A stretch of 64,000 bases of DNA from Pterobdella sp. o SKG-2022 (GCA_964035795.1 OZ038320.1:20292589-20356588); one strand, 5' to 3'; shown: positions 49,493-63,171, numbered from the stretch's first letter. Numbers and translations are program-made. Notes: generated from the letters alone by a model not told the origin.

Positions 49493-50192
49493 AAAAGACG
49501 TCAATTTTTTTTATAAAAATTTATTGTACGAAAAAAAAAAATTTACTTTATAAAAAGTGAATTTTCAATTCGAAAATAAAAATTAAATTATGTTGAACGT
49601 TGAAAATCATATTAATTATAGGGCTGTTTCACATATAATCAATTCAACCCAGTAAATTATTTTTTAAGAATAAAATTAAATTATTTTAAGAAGCACTGCT
49701 TAAAATTTATTTTTATAATTGATTTTAAACAGAATTTTTCAAATAAAATATTTACTCATCTTTTTTAGATCATAATAATTAAAAGAGATGAAAAATGTTT
49801 ATTCTTCAATTTAAATTTAATGAAAAGCTCATACTTTATTAGATATTAAAAAATTTCACTTATTATTTTCATAGCCAATTAGTAATTAATGACCCGTTTG
49901 GAATTTTTCTTTTGATTTCAATGGTTCTAGTGAGAAAATTCACTAAAACCCGTCACATATTGCTGCTACTACAACTCCTATTTCAAGTAAACATCCTCCT
50001 CCAATGAAATTTTTCACTGATTTTTTTTTCTCAAAATTCTAGTTTGCAGTTTGAACGAGACCTTACAAAATTTTTCTATAACTTCAATTTTATTTTTCAA
50101 TATTCGATTAACTTGAAACAATTTCAGTTTTGTTCATATAGGTGTAACAAGCATAATAACTTTTGAATCCGTAACTGAAGTGAAAAAATTTA
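49493..50192. other. Downstream flank of the kinase gene
   Basis: A+T-rich, with no gene seen. It should include the kinase 3' UTR. Confidence 0.35.
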
Positions 50193-50489
50193 ATGAATTT
50201 GAGCGAAACAAGGATGCTATTTGACTCGGAGTTTTCTGTGCCGATGAAGATTGAAAAGCACCATATTAAAAGTTGTGAGACTAAAATGTTTGAAAAGATT
50301 AATCCCGTTCTGAGATTAAAAAATTTTGATGTGAGCATGAATTTAATGAAATTGAAAACAACAGAAAAAAAAGCAAAGCCAAAAGTTGATGAATTAAACA
50401 CAACAGTGGTTGGCAGTTCAACCATGCAACTAAAAAGTTCCATCCGAAAAAAGCAGCAGAATCAAAAAATTCATATTTTCGACAATTAA
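50193..50489 (+). CDS. Small unrecognised open frame, 98 residues
   Basis: A complete ATG-to-TAA frame starts MNLSETRMLFDSEFSVPMKI. The product is soluble and basic, with a Lys-rich second half (LMKLKTTEKKAKPKVDELN). Its codon use is less A+T-extreme than surrounding sequence, which favours real coding. No signal peptide, membrane segment or known motif is seen. It could be a single-exon gene or the last exon of a spliced one. The overlapping minus-strand frame (50108-50443) looks like a shadow. Confidence 0.35.
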   Translation: MNLSETRMLFDSEFSVPMKIEKHHIKSCETKMFEKINPVLRLKNFDVSMNLMKLKTTEKKAKPKVDELNTTVVGSSTMQLKSSIRKKQQNQKIHIFDN

Positions 50490-51424
50490 ATAAAAAGTCA
50501 CGAGCTTTTAACGTTTTTTAAATAGTGAAACTTATCTATTTGAATATTTAATATTTTTAACTTATAAACCTTTGTGATCCCTTCCCTCCGTACATTGCTC
50601 ACTAAGAGCTGCATCCGGTTTTTAAAAATACAAAGCCTATTTTGTTTATCAAAATAATTAGCAGTCCCAAACAAAATTTATGGTTGTAAAAACTAGCTCA
50701 AGTTCATTTTTTCATACTGAGAAATTTTTAAATAACAAAAAATTCCAGGAATCGAAATTTGCGCTTTTATCTAGATGTTGATTTTGTGTTAAATCCTGGA
50801 TATCAGTATACATCGGTAGCAAGTAACGACAAACTGATATTTTTCAAGGAAAACTCGTCAACTATTATAAAGGCGGATGTTAAAATTCGAGAATTTCAAG
50901 TTTTCTATTAGCTCGAGCTAACAGTTCTTAGAAATTATTTTTCCAACAAAATGGCTTTCTTGATAATTTACAATATAGATGGAGCTTCTATAATAATATA
51001 ATTCATAATATTATCTATAATAGATAATGAAATCTGATAAGGTTGAATGAATAAACATCGCCCAATCCAAATCTCATCCTTGCTCTTAACACCGCCTCGC
51101 AATTGCCACTAGAATCAAATCAATTAAAAAAATATACTTTTTCAAAACTATTATACAACTATTTAAATTGTGTAACTAAATTATACGATGCTTTTGCCTA
51201 TATAAAATTATAGGGTAGTTTTGCAAAAACTTGCACGGTCTGCACATTCAGCATGGGTCCAAAAAATGCTTTTTGTGTATTTGAGATACGTCATTCTTAT
51301 GGAAAATTTCATATAAATCTAACTTGCTTTGTTCTTTCTATCTTGAACCCCTTTTCGAGCCAAATATAAATATTCAAATGAAAAAACTTTTAAAAGTTTA
51401 TTTTATTCCACATGTAAGTTCATC

Positions 51425-51690
51425 TTACGAAAAGCTTCGTGTAATAATATAAACTCCCAAAAGTGTTTTCATTTGAATTAATTTGATGTTAGTCTGCAAA
51501 AATTTTTTTACATCTTTTTTTTGAGTAATAAGCCTGGACTTGATGATGACAGCCTGTTCAGGGTCTCCTAGCTGAAGACAAGAATAATGATCCAGATTTA
51601 TTCCTTGAAAGAAAAGCTCTCCAACCTTCTGCAAGCCTGGATCTTTTGGAGTTATTTTCTGCTCACTTCCACGTTGACCTGTTTAGATCA
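51425..51690 (-). CDS. Isolated coding-like segment, exon or gene relic
   Basis: Following a plausible acceptor (CTAAACAG, about 51683), the minus strand is open for about 85 codons to a stop at 51425. It is richer in G+C than its surroundings. It contains KITPKDPGLQKVGELFFQGI and LQLGDPEQAVIIKSRLITQK. I do not recognise the family, and no partner exons are evident on either side. Options are the last exon of a gene with a long intron, a processed fragment, or a decayed gene. Confidence 0.3.
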
Positions 51691-52072
51691 AAACTGCCCG
51701 TGTTTTTTAAGCAGGAGAAAAAAAACTTTTAATAAGTCAAGTTTTGAAAGCAACCAAACAAGTTGATTACTATCAAAGAATTTGAAACTGAAAAAAAAAA
51801 CTTTGACTTCTCTAACGGGCCACAGATGGTTTTCTAGAATTTGTACGAATTATCCATAGTAAATAAGTTTTCTTTTGTTTTGATACTCAAAAAATAAAAA
51901 ATTTGAAAAGCTTAAGCAAATTCAAAACTTATTTTACACATAACGATAAAATATTTTATGTTCGCGATCGGTGGTAGTCTTTTACGCATATAAAATTTAT
52001 TTAATGCTCCGTAAAAGTTTTTTAACTTTTAAAGTATTTGAGGCAAAATATTTTCTTAATACCTTTTCCACA

Positions 52073-53993
52073 ATGGCTAAAGAATATATAGAAAATCCTT
52101 CGACACTTCAAGAAGGTAAGTAAACCAAGATATTTTTATAAATATTTGAAATAAAACCGATTTCATTCTAAATAAGTAGTTTAAAATCTTTAATTTTAAG
52201 GAAGTAGATTTGAAAGGAAATTTGTTGATGTTTCTGATAAATTTAACAACCTAAATCTAAATAAAGTGTTCAGTATTGCTTCCTATAATGTTTTGAGCCA
52301 AAATTTGTTGAACCGACATCCTGAAAATTACATAAAGATTGACAAAAGATTACTCAGTTGGTATTATAGGAGCCAGCAAATTATAGAAGAAATTATTCAC
52401 CATATGCCTGATGTAGGAACTATTTTATTGTTATTTTATTTTTGAAAATATAATTGATTCAAGCATGTATAATTGAATTTCAATTATAAAAACTTACATT
52501 ATAATTTTTACTGTTTCCAAATAATCATTTAAATATCGATTTAAAGATTTTATTACTCTAGTCTTTAATTAACGCAAACAAGTAATCCTTCACAGATAGT
52601 TTGCTTGCAAGAGGTGCATCATGCTCATTATAAAAGTTTTTTCATGGAAAGGCTCAATAAATATGGTTAAAAATGTGTTGCTTAAATCTATTGAATAATT
52701 TATTCACTGTTTTGGGATATCTATTATATATTTTACACATTAGTTTCAATAGTTATGCAATAAAAATATTTATAACATGAAAATTCAAATACATGGTTAT
52801 ATTTTGAAATAAAATTGAAGGGTATTTTGGAAAATACAAAGCAAGACCAGGTCAAGAAAATGAAGATGGGTGTGCAACATTTTTTAAAACAAACAAATTC
52901 ACTTTGTTAGAATATCAATCTTTGGAATATGATTCTTTTGATGAAGAAATTGATGGGAAAAGCAATGTAGCACTTTTGATGGTGTTATTTTTTAAGTACA
53001 CTCATAAGATTGTGTGTGTTGCTAACACTCATATTCTTTTCAACCCAAAAAGGGGAGATATCAAGTTAACCCAACTGTCTATTCTTTTAGGTATTTTTCA
53101 TTCAAATATACATAAGTTTCAATTTTTTTATTATTTTCTCATGGAAATATGCCTTTTCTTTTCAAGCAAAAGTAACTTCTCTCAAAATGAAATATTCAAA
53201 GAAAAATGAAAAAAAAAAAATTCAAAAAAATAGTTTTCCCAAAAAGAAGTTTTCAAAGCCTGAAAACTGTGGTGTAATAATATGTGGAGATTTCAATTTT
53301 ACACCATTCAGTCCTCTTTATGATTTTTTGAGTCTTGGTAATTTAAACCTTTCTAATTTATATTGCTCTGATATGTCCGGTTTTTCAACTTCTTTTTCAT
53401 TTTCTGGTGTACCATTAATTACTAAAAAATTTCTTCCTAATCAAATTAATTCTAACTGTGAGTTCATTCAAAAAGTGGCTGGTAGATCAGAAACAGTTGA
53501 TAATCTTCCATGTAACTCAATAAAGCCTACAGTTATTAATCAAGTTTCAGGAACATCTATCCCACTTCAAAATTCAATGATACCAAACAAACCTGTAGTT
53601 TCAAATAATTTTGAAATTCAAAAAAACATAAAATCTTCTAACAATATTGACATAAAACCTCCACATTTTCTCAGTCACAACCTCAAATTGACTTCAGCTT
53701 ACCCCCATGTTGTTCATGTGCATACAATGCAGCAAAATTTTATTGATACCCAAGTTACTCAAAAAGTGATTAACGAAGATGGAAAAACTCTTGATTATAT
53801 ATTTTATGGTGTAAGCCAGAAAAAAGTGATAAATGAAAACAACATTTCAGTCAGTAAAGCTTGCCAAGAAAGCAACTTAAAACTTTTGAGTTATCTTCAG
53901 TTACCACTCACGTGTAGCTTCCTACAACCTCTGCCAAATTATATTAATGGCTCTGACCACCTACTTATAATGGCTAAATTTCATTTTAGTTGA
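52073..53993 (+). CDS. angel: Angel-type EEP-family phosphatase/nuclease (ANGEL1/2 homologue)
   Basis: Angel proteins are CCR4-like endonuclease/exonuclease/phosphatase-fold enzymes; human ANGEL2 removes 2',3'-cyclic phosphates from RNA ends. Five exons close in frame to 473 residues: 52073-52115, 52201-52412, 52596-52665, 52821-53090, 53167-53993. Catalytic elements appear in order: FSIASYNVLSQNLL (Asn), IVCLQEVHHAHY (metal-binding Glu), GCATFFKTNKF, VANTHILFNPKRGDIKLTQ, CGDFNFTPFSPLYDFL (Asp/Asn), LDYIFYG and GSDHLLIMAKF (catalytic Asp-His). The last exon is unusually long. It holds a poorly conserved, Ser/Asn-rich insertion between the GDFN block and LDYIFYG, which Angel proteins typically show. 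The ATG at 52073 is the first in frame and leads into a short first exon with a good donor (GTAAGT). The gene converges tail to tail on TCEANC2, 150 bp away. Confidence 0.9.
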
Positions 53994-54140
53994 TGAGATC
54001 AATCTACTTTTTTTATTTCAATCAACAGTAAATAAAATTAATTTTAAATTTATTTTTTTGAAAAATTACATTTGTTGAATTAACTTGTTACCAACTTCAT
54101 TATGTGAGTTTTTATGAATTCTTAAAAATAAAAAATTCAG

Positions 54141-54942
54141 TTATTTTAATTTGTTGTTAAGCAGATCATCTACAAAGTTTTTCACTGTTATATTTTCATC
54201 CAATAAATCCCTCCTAACAGTTTCATTGTTTTTTATTATTGCTTGAGCTCTTCGCATAAAGAAGCTATATTTATAGAGTATTTTAGTCCTGTAAAACACT
54301 TCTTTGTCTAGGGATGATATCAAACCATGCCTTTTTTGTTTCTGTGAAAAAATAGTTGTGAATTGTAGATAGTATAAAGGAGAAATAGTATTTTACATCA
54401 ATGTTCTTTAATAATACACAAAGATGTCTCTTAGAAGATTTTCTTATTTTTTCAGTTTGAACATCACATTTAACTTCTATCATATCAAGATTATCCTTTT
54501 CTGTGTAAAAGTCTTGCCATTGTTTCAAGATTGCTAATGCCAATTCTGATATCTTTTTGTTAGACTGGTTTTTTGTCCAGGGTTTCAATGATTTTACTAG
54601 AAAAGTAAATTTAATTTGAAATTTTAAATAGCTAGAAGTAAAATTTTCTATTATCATTTACCTATTTTGGTAAATTTCAAAACAGAACGTGGAGGAATCT
54701 TTTTTGAAAGTTTTTTTAGATACATCAAAACATCATTTTCAGGCAAATTGAGATTCTTCAACTTTTCTTTTATATCCAAAACTTCGTCAATATTGACTAC
54801 ACCCTTAAAAATATATTTCAAGTTTAAATCTGAGAAAGAAAAATATATGAATTACTTTGAGATTTTGTAAAGTAACTTGTTTAGATGTTTTCACTTTTTC
54901 TTCGTTTGGATGTTTGTAATGTTTTGTTAAAAATTTATCCAT
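54141..54942 (-). CDS. TCEANC2: TFIIS N-terminal and central domain-containing protein 2
   Basis: This small nuclear protein is related to elongation factor TFIIS; its exact role is poorly known. Four exons close in frame to 209 residues (human 208): 54856-54942, 54662-54803, 54397-54596, 54141-54341. The start MDKF matches the human start, and an in-frame upstream ATG was therefore not used. KQVTLQNLKGVVNIDEV aligns with human KQATIESLKRVVVVEDI. KKIPPRSVLKFTKIGVKSL matches KKIPSREVLKSTRIGHTV. The LW-domain core ISELALAILKQWQDFYTEKD and IEVKCDVQTEKIRKSSKRHL match the human SLAREVYTEWKTF and IEVRSDPKTESLRKNAQKLL. The rest is the truncated central domain, which lacks the TFIIS zinc ribbon, as in human TCEANC2. 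Confidence 0.9.
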
Positions 54943-57900
54943 GAATTCCTGTATTTTGAAGTTTGAAAAATGCTGAAAAGTTAATAGACTTATGAGTACA
55001 TAATATAAGTGTTTTTTTCTTAAATGAAATTTACTTTCAATAATGTCTAAATTTTTCATATTAAATTGTTTATTTTTTTTCAAAAACTGTCAGTTAAAAT
55101 ACTTTTAGCAAAACTTTTTAGGACATTTCTGTTATACTTAGTCCTGATATCTAAGGATTAGATAGCCAACAAAAGCTTTTTATGAATTACGACTCAGATA
55201 GATTTCACACTCACTGGTACCAAAGTTGTGGAAGTGATTTTTTTGTGTGGTTTGGACTAGTCAGCCACTTATGGACGCACAGGTAATCTTTTATACCAAT
55301 TTCTTTTATTTTTATTATTGTACAAATATTTTTGTATTGAATGATTTATTTTTTTATATTAAATTGATTTCTTGTTGCCATGGTCAATTTGAATACAAAT
55401 TGACAAATGACATAGATCTCTCATATTTCTATGATAAGCATATTTGCTGGTGATTCTAAGAATTTTTTTCGTCAGTTTATATAAATTTGTTCACCATTAT
55501 AGCTGCTTATAAATTTAAATTTCGTAAAATAACTTTGAACTCATGGAAAACTTTTTTCTATTAAAAACACGTTTTGTGACATGGCTAAACTTGTCAAAAA
55601 TTATAGCTAAATTTCTTGAATAAACGTCTTTCAACAATTTTTAGAGGTTTGAAGTCATTATGAAAGTTCGAGTTTGAAAATAGAATAAAATTTTTCTACA
55701 AAACTTGCATACGCATATTTTTTGTGCTTAGATTTTACTTGCTAGGGTGTAACTTTTATTACTGTCTTTATCCTTCTTCTATTTTCATGAAACAAACCTC
55801 AAAAATCCTGTCTATATAGTTGCGCGTTAACCAAGCCAGTAATTCTTGTGCATGTTTTTGTCAATGTTTTCTTCACTGCTGGGGTTTATGTAAATTATCT
55901 TCTTCATAAAGAACTATAAGGAGCTTGAACTTATCGGAAAGTGTGATTTTCAGCTGTAATTTTTCATAATATTTTACTACTGTTATCAGCTCATTTCAGC
56001 TGGAGTTTCAGTTTGGCAATTAATAATTTGATATTCTGCTCTTTAAGCACCCATCTTCAATTTTGTTCTCTTTTTTGAGATCCGTAGATACTCGTGTTGT
56101 TTTGTCATTTTTGGCGTAATTAGCACAAATATTCAAAAAAAATCTTTTTTGTTTGCAAAATTTTCATAAAAAAAATGTATTTCGAAACTAAAATCTTTAA
56201 GAATTTTTCTTTTAAGTAATCACATAAAAGTAGTTTTTTATCTTTAATCTACGGAAAATATCATGATCATGTCTAGATCTGATATAGTTTCCAAAAAGAA
56301 CAATTTTTTGAATTCTAGATGAAATTTCTTTGAGATAATTAAAATATTTTTCCATTATTAAGTTCACAAAAATAGAATATTCTTCAAAAAACAACTGAGA
56401 ATAAACAGTCAATATATTAATTTCAAAATTTAAAATTGAAGGAAGTTGCTATCTTAAATAAGGTGACTAAATAGGAAAAATTAGTTTTGAAAAATTTCCT
56501 AGAGCCAAGACAAAAGTTAAATGTATTTAAAAAAGTATCTTTGGCCAGATTGAAATCGTTAAAACCCTATAAGTTTTATAATATTTTTAATTATCTGCTT
56601 AAAATGTATCAATTATAAAAACTCAAACTGTTTTTTTTGATATTTCTATTAAAATACTAAGCTTGTTGAATTCACTAAATATCTTCTTATATATTTTTTT
56701 ATATTTTTGTTTTTTTTAATCACTGTTTTAATTAAGACTTCGCTAAAAAATTCTTTTCATGTAAATAAAGCAAACTCAAAAATGACGCCGTAACGAACCT
56801 AACAGAAAATATAGCTATCTTTTGAATACATTTATTTTGTTTCATTATAATTCAATAAATTCATGTTATGATATTCCTAAACTATATAAATGATTTGATA
56901 ATTTTCTTGTCATTTAGTTTTGATTAGTTTTGCTAAGATGAGGTATAATTCCAAAAATTTCTTTGCTTCCATTTGTTTAGGGCATACCAAGGTTCAACCC
57001 ATTTGAAATTTTGTGATTTTTTTTGTTTCACCGTTAAATTGCATGTATATGACATGTTGTGGTTGACCAGTTTTGTTTTCTATTGCAAAAAGACCAGTTT
57101 GTGAGTTTTAAAAGAATACATTATGTTCACAATACCATAAGTGCAATGTCTTTTTTCCTTTATTATAATCTTGTTATAAAACAAAGATTTTTTCATTATT
57201 AATTTGATTTTACACCTGCTTTTCTAATCTTCAATGTAATGATACTCGTTGCTACTTTTAAACTTAGGTAAAATATCGGCTAGAAGGAGAACTTTATCAA
57301 TTCTACTAATACCTGAAATATTCTAGATTTTAAAGGAATTTCTTGTTGATATTGTCAAAAGCCAACAAGTATTTCACGTTAAAAAATAGGCATGCCCAAG
57401 GCTTCGTTTGTCAAAAATTTTACCCTAATTTAATAAATTTTTCCTATTTCAAAAATATTTTCGAACATTAAAAAAAGTTTCGCAAAGATATAAAGATTCC
57501 AACTTAAAACTACACCCATACCTTTCTACAATATATTTCAAGTGACTATTGTTTCAATTACCACTCGTACTAGTGAATTCATTTTTTATAAAATCTTCTA
57601 TTTATGTTGAGCATGAAGAAAATTATTTTGCCTTTTGTGCAAATAAATAATGACGACATCGACAACAAAGAGAACGTAGAAATGTATAAGAGAGGCAGAA
57701 AAATGTTTGCAGCCATATTCATAGGATAAGGATAATCTTGAGGTTGCTAGTAATTTCCACATTTAATATCCTATTACATAATAAATAATTCCACCTGCTT
57801 TCATATTTTGAATATTTTTCATAATTACGAATTCTAGCGTAAAACCTTTAGATCAATTAAATTAGAATTTTAAATTCTGTAAGCATAACCGTTAGCTGTA

Positions 57901-59362
57901 GATTTTTATTGTCTATAGGTGTAATCCTGATTTCAACCTATACAATTTAACACATTCTAGTTGGATCTATTTATAAAATCAATTTTACTTACTAATTTTT
58001 TGTTATAAATGCAGCCATGAAATTTGAAACATATTTGTGTAAAATTCACAAATTATGCGTATCTTTCAATCTTTAATAAATTTTTTAAAAATTTAATCAT
58101 CCAAGCACCTCTACACCCGACATTTCTTGTATACTATATTTTCTATAAAAGCTATATACCAATAAAAAAGACGACCCAAAATAACTACTCAAAAACCATT
58201 TAACTCACAACCATAAAATATAAGAAGCTTGAAATATATCAGAAAGATTTATTTTAATTTATCTTTGAAAGAAAATATCAAGTGTTGACGCACTAAATAT
58301 TTTAGCGTCAAAACCAAGTGAAATATAAAACTCAAATTCATACTAATGGAGTGTGACACGGGAGAACTTATTGAAATAATAGTTATTTTGAAAAATGTCT
58401 CATTTCAAGTTTAAAAAAAAGCTAGATTGTAAATGTTTCAAAATTTATTCCCATCTTTTTGCAAACACTAGTATAAAAAAATAATTTAAACCTTAAAATA
58501 TGTATTTAAAAATGTCGTGAATGTTTCACAAGAAAATTGTCAAAATTGTCGAAGAATTTTGTAAACAGATGTTAATTACTTTTTTCAAAATTATTTCTCC
58601 TTTGGGTATTGATGCAATAACATTTTAATGGCATGTAATCTTTTTCAATTGAATAAAATTAATTTCAGATTTACCATATGAATCATTACTGTTTCATTTT
58701 TAATGTTTTTCAAAAAAGTTTATTTAAAACCAAAAATCTCATTATGACATAACATTCAAAACTTCATTCAAAAACAAATATCATGTTTATGGCTTTTTTT
58801 AAATAAATGCTTTTGATTTATGAAGTTATTGTATCATTCACCTTCAATGGTCCTCTCACGCCAAATTGTGATGCTTGAAAATATTATAAACTTTTAAAAC
58901 CTTTTGGTTCAAATTTGATGAAAAAATTTTTTAAAATAGTATTTTTAATTAATGCATTTTATTGTTGTTCAAATAATACTTTTTGAAATTCAAAGAGGAA
59001 AAATTCTTTTGAAGACAGATTAAGAGAAATTTAAATATTGTCAAATAAAAATATATAGGATATGCAACATACATTCTTGATAATATTTTAGTATTGAGAT
59101 GAAAATTCTCGTTATTATTCATGAAAAATGCTTTACTGCAAAAAATGATACACACGAAAGTAATTGATGTCTGAATTTTTGCACGTTTCATGTCCAAAGA
59201 ATAAATACATTAAACTGAGTTTCAAAAATATTTGAACGAAAATTCACAAAACAAATTCTAAAAACTTCTAAAGTTGTAAAAAATAAATTACGGTGGGTTT
59301 CATTGTTTTTCTATATAAAACTTGAGTTGAACTTTTTGAAAATGGTCTTTCTCATTAGCAGT
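54943..59362. other. 4.4-kb interval without recognisable genes
   Basis: The left end should contain the TCEANC2 promoter and the right end the protocadherin 3' UTR. A stretch near 55195-55290 (ACTCACTGGTACCAAAGTTG onward, ending at a GT donor) is less A+T-rich and could be an untranslated exon. Remaining frames are short and composition-driven. No RNA gene or intact mobile element is seen. Confidence 0.35.
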
Positions 59363-62300
59363 TCAAATAAAAGTTTCAACACAAGCTGGGTCATTGGGGC
59401 TTACAATGGGTGCCGAGGTTACCTCTGAAATAGATTCTTCTTGGTACGGACAAAATCCTATGAAATTTTGAATTGAGCATTGAAGAATTTTGCGAATAAT
59501 TTTTTTATGTTTCAAAAATTTTCTCACCAAAGACTAATTCTTTTCTTTCCTGCCCCATCAAACTTTTATTGTGCATGAGATGGGGTAAATTATAAGCATT
59601 TATGTTCGTATTGTTGTGGTAAAAATAATTGTTGCTAAAAATATTATTTCCTCTATTTAAATTATTATTTTTAGGGTTGTAAGTATTATTAGCACTATAG
59701 TTATTAATCAAAACTTCTTTTTTATATCTATTATAGCGATTGTTCATAGTAGCAGCGTTGGGATGTTTTGTAGTATCTGAAGCTTCCATTTCGCTTTGAC
59801 CTTTGCCACTATCGCTCGATGGAGAGGAATCATGAAGCAGATGATCATTTCCAGGATGCTATAAAAATTTATTGTTTTTCAAGCTTTATAAAACTGAAGA
59901 TATATTATATCTTTAAATAACAAAAACACAAAAAATAACTAAAACTAGCTTTAAAATTGAAAGAATTACAATGAAATAGAATTATCTTATTACTTTTAGT
60001 TGAAGAGAAAAGTTTGCAAATTTTGGTTTAATGTTTGCATAATTGTGACTATGGCGTTTTGTGTTGTACAGAGATGTTTCAAAGTTCCCTCCTAAGTGTT
60101 TTTCATTTTGATTTTCTATAAAAGTTTCGGTATTTTTATGATGGTTTGTGCCTATAACATAAACGTTATTTGACACGTTTTTTTCATTAATTGAGCCATT
60201 AGCTAAATAATCGTCATCTTTATAATCAACATCCACCATATCATTCTTTGATTTCATTAGATTACTATCATTATTAATATGATGGTTATAGATATCATTT
60301 GACACATCAACCAAGAAGACTTGAGATGGGTTGATTTTGCATTCAGCTTCAACTTCATTCAATCCATCTTTCCTTTGATTATTTTTTTTCTCTCGCAAGC
60401 GAATAAAGCAAATTGTAACGGAAAGAATTGCTATAAGAAGTAAAGTAGCTGAGCATAAAATCAACAACACGAACAGGTTGTATGGAGTTTCATAAAGTGA
60501 TTTTGAAAAGAGTGAATTTTTTCTGGAATTATATAATTCTTTATTTTCATCTGCAAATATCGTGACAAAAAAAGAACACTGTGTTGAAAGCGATGGAGAA
60601 CCTGATTATAAAAAATAACTATTAAATGGAATATGACATTTGATTCAAATGAGATGAAATGCATATATTTAATGTTTAAATTTTAATAAAGACAATTTTA
60701 TGAATACCTGAATCGGAAACAGTGAAATTAATGATCAAGGAAGTATCATTCCAATAATCAGTTTCTCTCAAATTCTTTTTCAATACAATCATACCAGTTG
60801 TTGCATTGATGGAAAAAAGCGAACTTAGTGGAACTGTTTCGGGAATTTTATTTCTTGAGTCAACGTTACTAAAATCAGTAGCCGAATTTTCATAAATTTT
60901 ATTTTGTAGAAGTGAAAAATGTAACAGTGAATTATCTCCAATATCTGGATCTCTGGCTATGATCTGGAGTAGGTTTTCATCAATGGAAGTCCATGATGAT
61001 AGTTCCAAGATATACGAAGAAGAAGGAAAAACTATTGATGGAGAATTATCATTAACGTCATCAATTTCAAGTGTGACATAGGCAATGGAAAATAAAAAAG
61101 GGGTATGTGTATTTATTGCATGAATGCAAAAATGATAAACAGATTCGACCTCACGGTCAAAAAAACTGTTAGATAATAATTTATTCCCTTCTAAAACAAC
61201 AGTTGACTGTAGTTGCTCTTCCGTATAGTACTCAAGAAATTTTCTCTTTTCTTCTTTCTCTCCAGGATCTAAAAATATTTCTTTGAGAACGTTACATGTT
61301 TTACCAGACATATTGCAACACGAAAGTTCATAACGAGTTTCTTGGTAAATATCTGTCAAATCTTGATCGATCGTTTCAAAACGGTGTATAAAACTTTTTG
61401 GAGATTCATTTTCTTTTATATGTAGAGTATTAAAAAGATTTTGAAACTTTGGAGGATTGTCATTAGTATCTAAAACTTCAATAATTACGTTGGTAAAAGA
61501 AGAGAGAGGAGGATTACCCAAATCTCTTGCTTCGATTTTGAAAGAAATACTGGTATTGGTTTCATAATCTAATGAACGATGACCAGTTTTTAAAACTCCC
61601 GTCACATCATCTAATATGACTAAACCATTATAATACATTTTGTCTTCAAGGATATATCTCACTTCCCCGTTTACATCGATATCTGAGTCCACAGCAGCCA
61701 CATCTAAGAGATAGGTTCCTTTGGGAGAGTTTTCAAATACTTCAGAACGATAGACTTGTTCAATGAAATAAGGGTTATTATCATTTTGATCTGATACGTT
61801 AACGTTGAAATCGAAAATAGTTTCAAGTGGCGGTTCTCCCATATCGACACATAATACTTCTATCGTGTAAAATGGATTTGATTCTCTGTCAAAAGGTGAA
61901 AGAGTCGATACAGAATAAATGTTGAAATGTATTTTACTAAGTGAAAATAGATCATAGTGGTTTGAAATGCGGCAAGATACATTAGCATTCAATCCTTGAT
62001 CCTCATCGGAAACTGATAGAAACGCGACAGTCTGAGTCTCTTGCACATTTTCAAGTACTTCAATAAGCTGCCGATCACCTTTTTTTTCAGAAGTGAGTGT
62101 TACTTTTGGAGCGTGATCATTTTTATCAATTACATGGATTATTAATAAGCAGCTAGCTGACAAGGATGGGTTTGCCATATCTTTTGCGATCACTTTCATT
62201 TTATATTCTTTTTTATTTTCGTAATCTAATTTATTTTTAATATACACATTTCCAGTTTTTGCATTGATTACAATTAAATTTCCATATATATTAGATTTTT

Positions 62301-63171
62301 CAAAGAAATATTCAATTTTTCCATTATTTCCTTTATCAAAATCGAACGCCTTTATTTTCACTATTGGTTGTGGAACTAAGCTTTCTTCAAAAACCTCTAT
62401 TACATATGTACTATTCACAAAATATGGAGGTTGGTTTGTTTCTTCAATATTTATTATCACTCTTAATCTCCCGCGCTTTGGAGGGTTTCCTTTATCTTCA
62501 GCAATTATGTCAAAACTTATAGGATTTCTTTCCCGATTCAATCTGTCATTCGATCGAATAAATAGTTTTGGATTTTTAATTTCAGACGTGTCCACATCCA
62601 AAGTGAAACGACAATCATTACAATTTTCAACAGTGTAAAATGCAATATCAAAATCTTTAGAGTCAAAATCTTGTGCTGATGGAATGAGAAATTTACTGCC
62701 TATTTGTAAATCTTCTGCTACTTTCAATGGCAAATTATCAGTAGGAAAAATTGGAGAGTTGTCATTTATATCCATTATTACTACCTCTATACTAATAACT
62801 TCAAATTCTTTATTGAAACTCTTACAAATCACTTGGAGAGCAAGTACGCAATTTTCAGAAATTTCATCCAGGTTATCGCAAATTTCTTCTCTATCAATTC
62901 TTTGGTTAACAGACAAAACTGAAGAGTCTAAATCCAATAAAAATAAAGAAGAATAGGATGACTGAACAAGAATGAAATTGCTCAATTTTCTGAAGCCATT
63001 GTCGAATTCTACGAGAGATTTAATTATAGTTCCCACAATAGAACCTATGGGTTGTTCTTCAGAAATTGAAAACCTGATTTTGACTTCTTCATTAAATGCT
63101 GTAACAGTAGTGCAAAGTAACAGCATAATCATCATTTTCCATATTGGCAATTCTTTTTCAGTTTGCTTCAT
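59363..63171 (-). CDS. Delta-like protocadherin with seven cadherin repeats
   Basis: Single-pass adhesion receptor at the plasma membrane. Four exons close in frame to 1165 residues: 60708-63171, 59994-60601, 59528-59858, 59363-59457. As is typical of protocadherins, one giant exon (2464 nt) encodes nearly all of the ectodomain. Signal peptide MIMLLLCTTVTAF is followed by the protocadherin first strand RFSISEEQPIGSIVGTI. Seven repeats are marked by DINDNSPIF, EETNQPPYF, DKNDHAPKV, DQNDNNPYF, DTNDNPPKF, DVNDNSPSI and a last one running to the membrane. The helix in exon 2 is LLILCSATLLLIAILSVTIC. The 180-residue tail has HDSSPSSDSGKGQSEME, reminiscent of Ser/Gly motifs in protocadherin tails, and then an Asn-rich tract. 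There is no catenin-binding sequence. Seven repeats fit the delta-1 class; the ortholog group needs a tree. Confidence 0.92.

Noticed and set aside
50108..50443. 111-codon minus-strand hydrophobic frame
   Set aside because: Antisense of the 98-codon plus-strand frame; its Phe/Leu richness mirrors Lys/Glu codons on the other strand.
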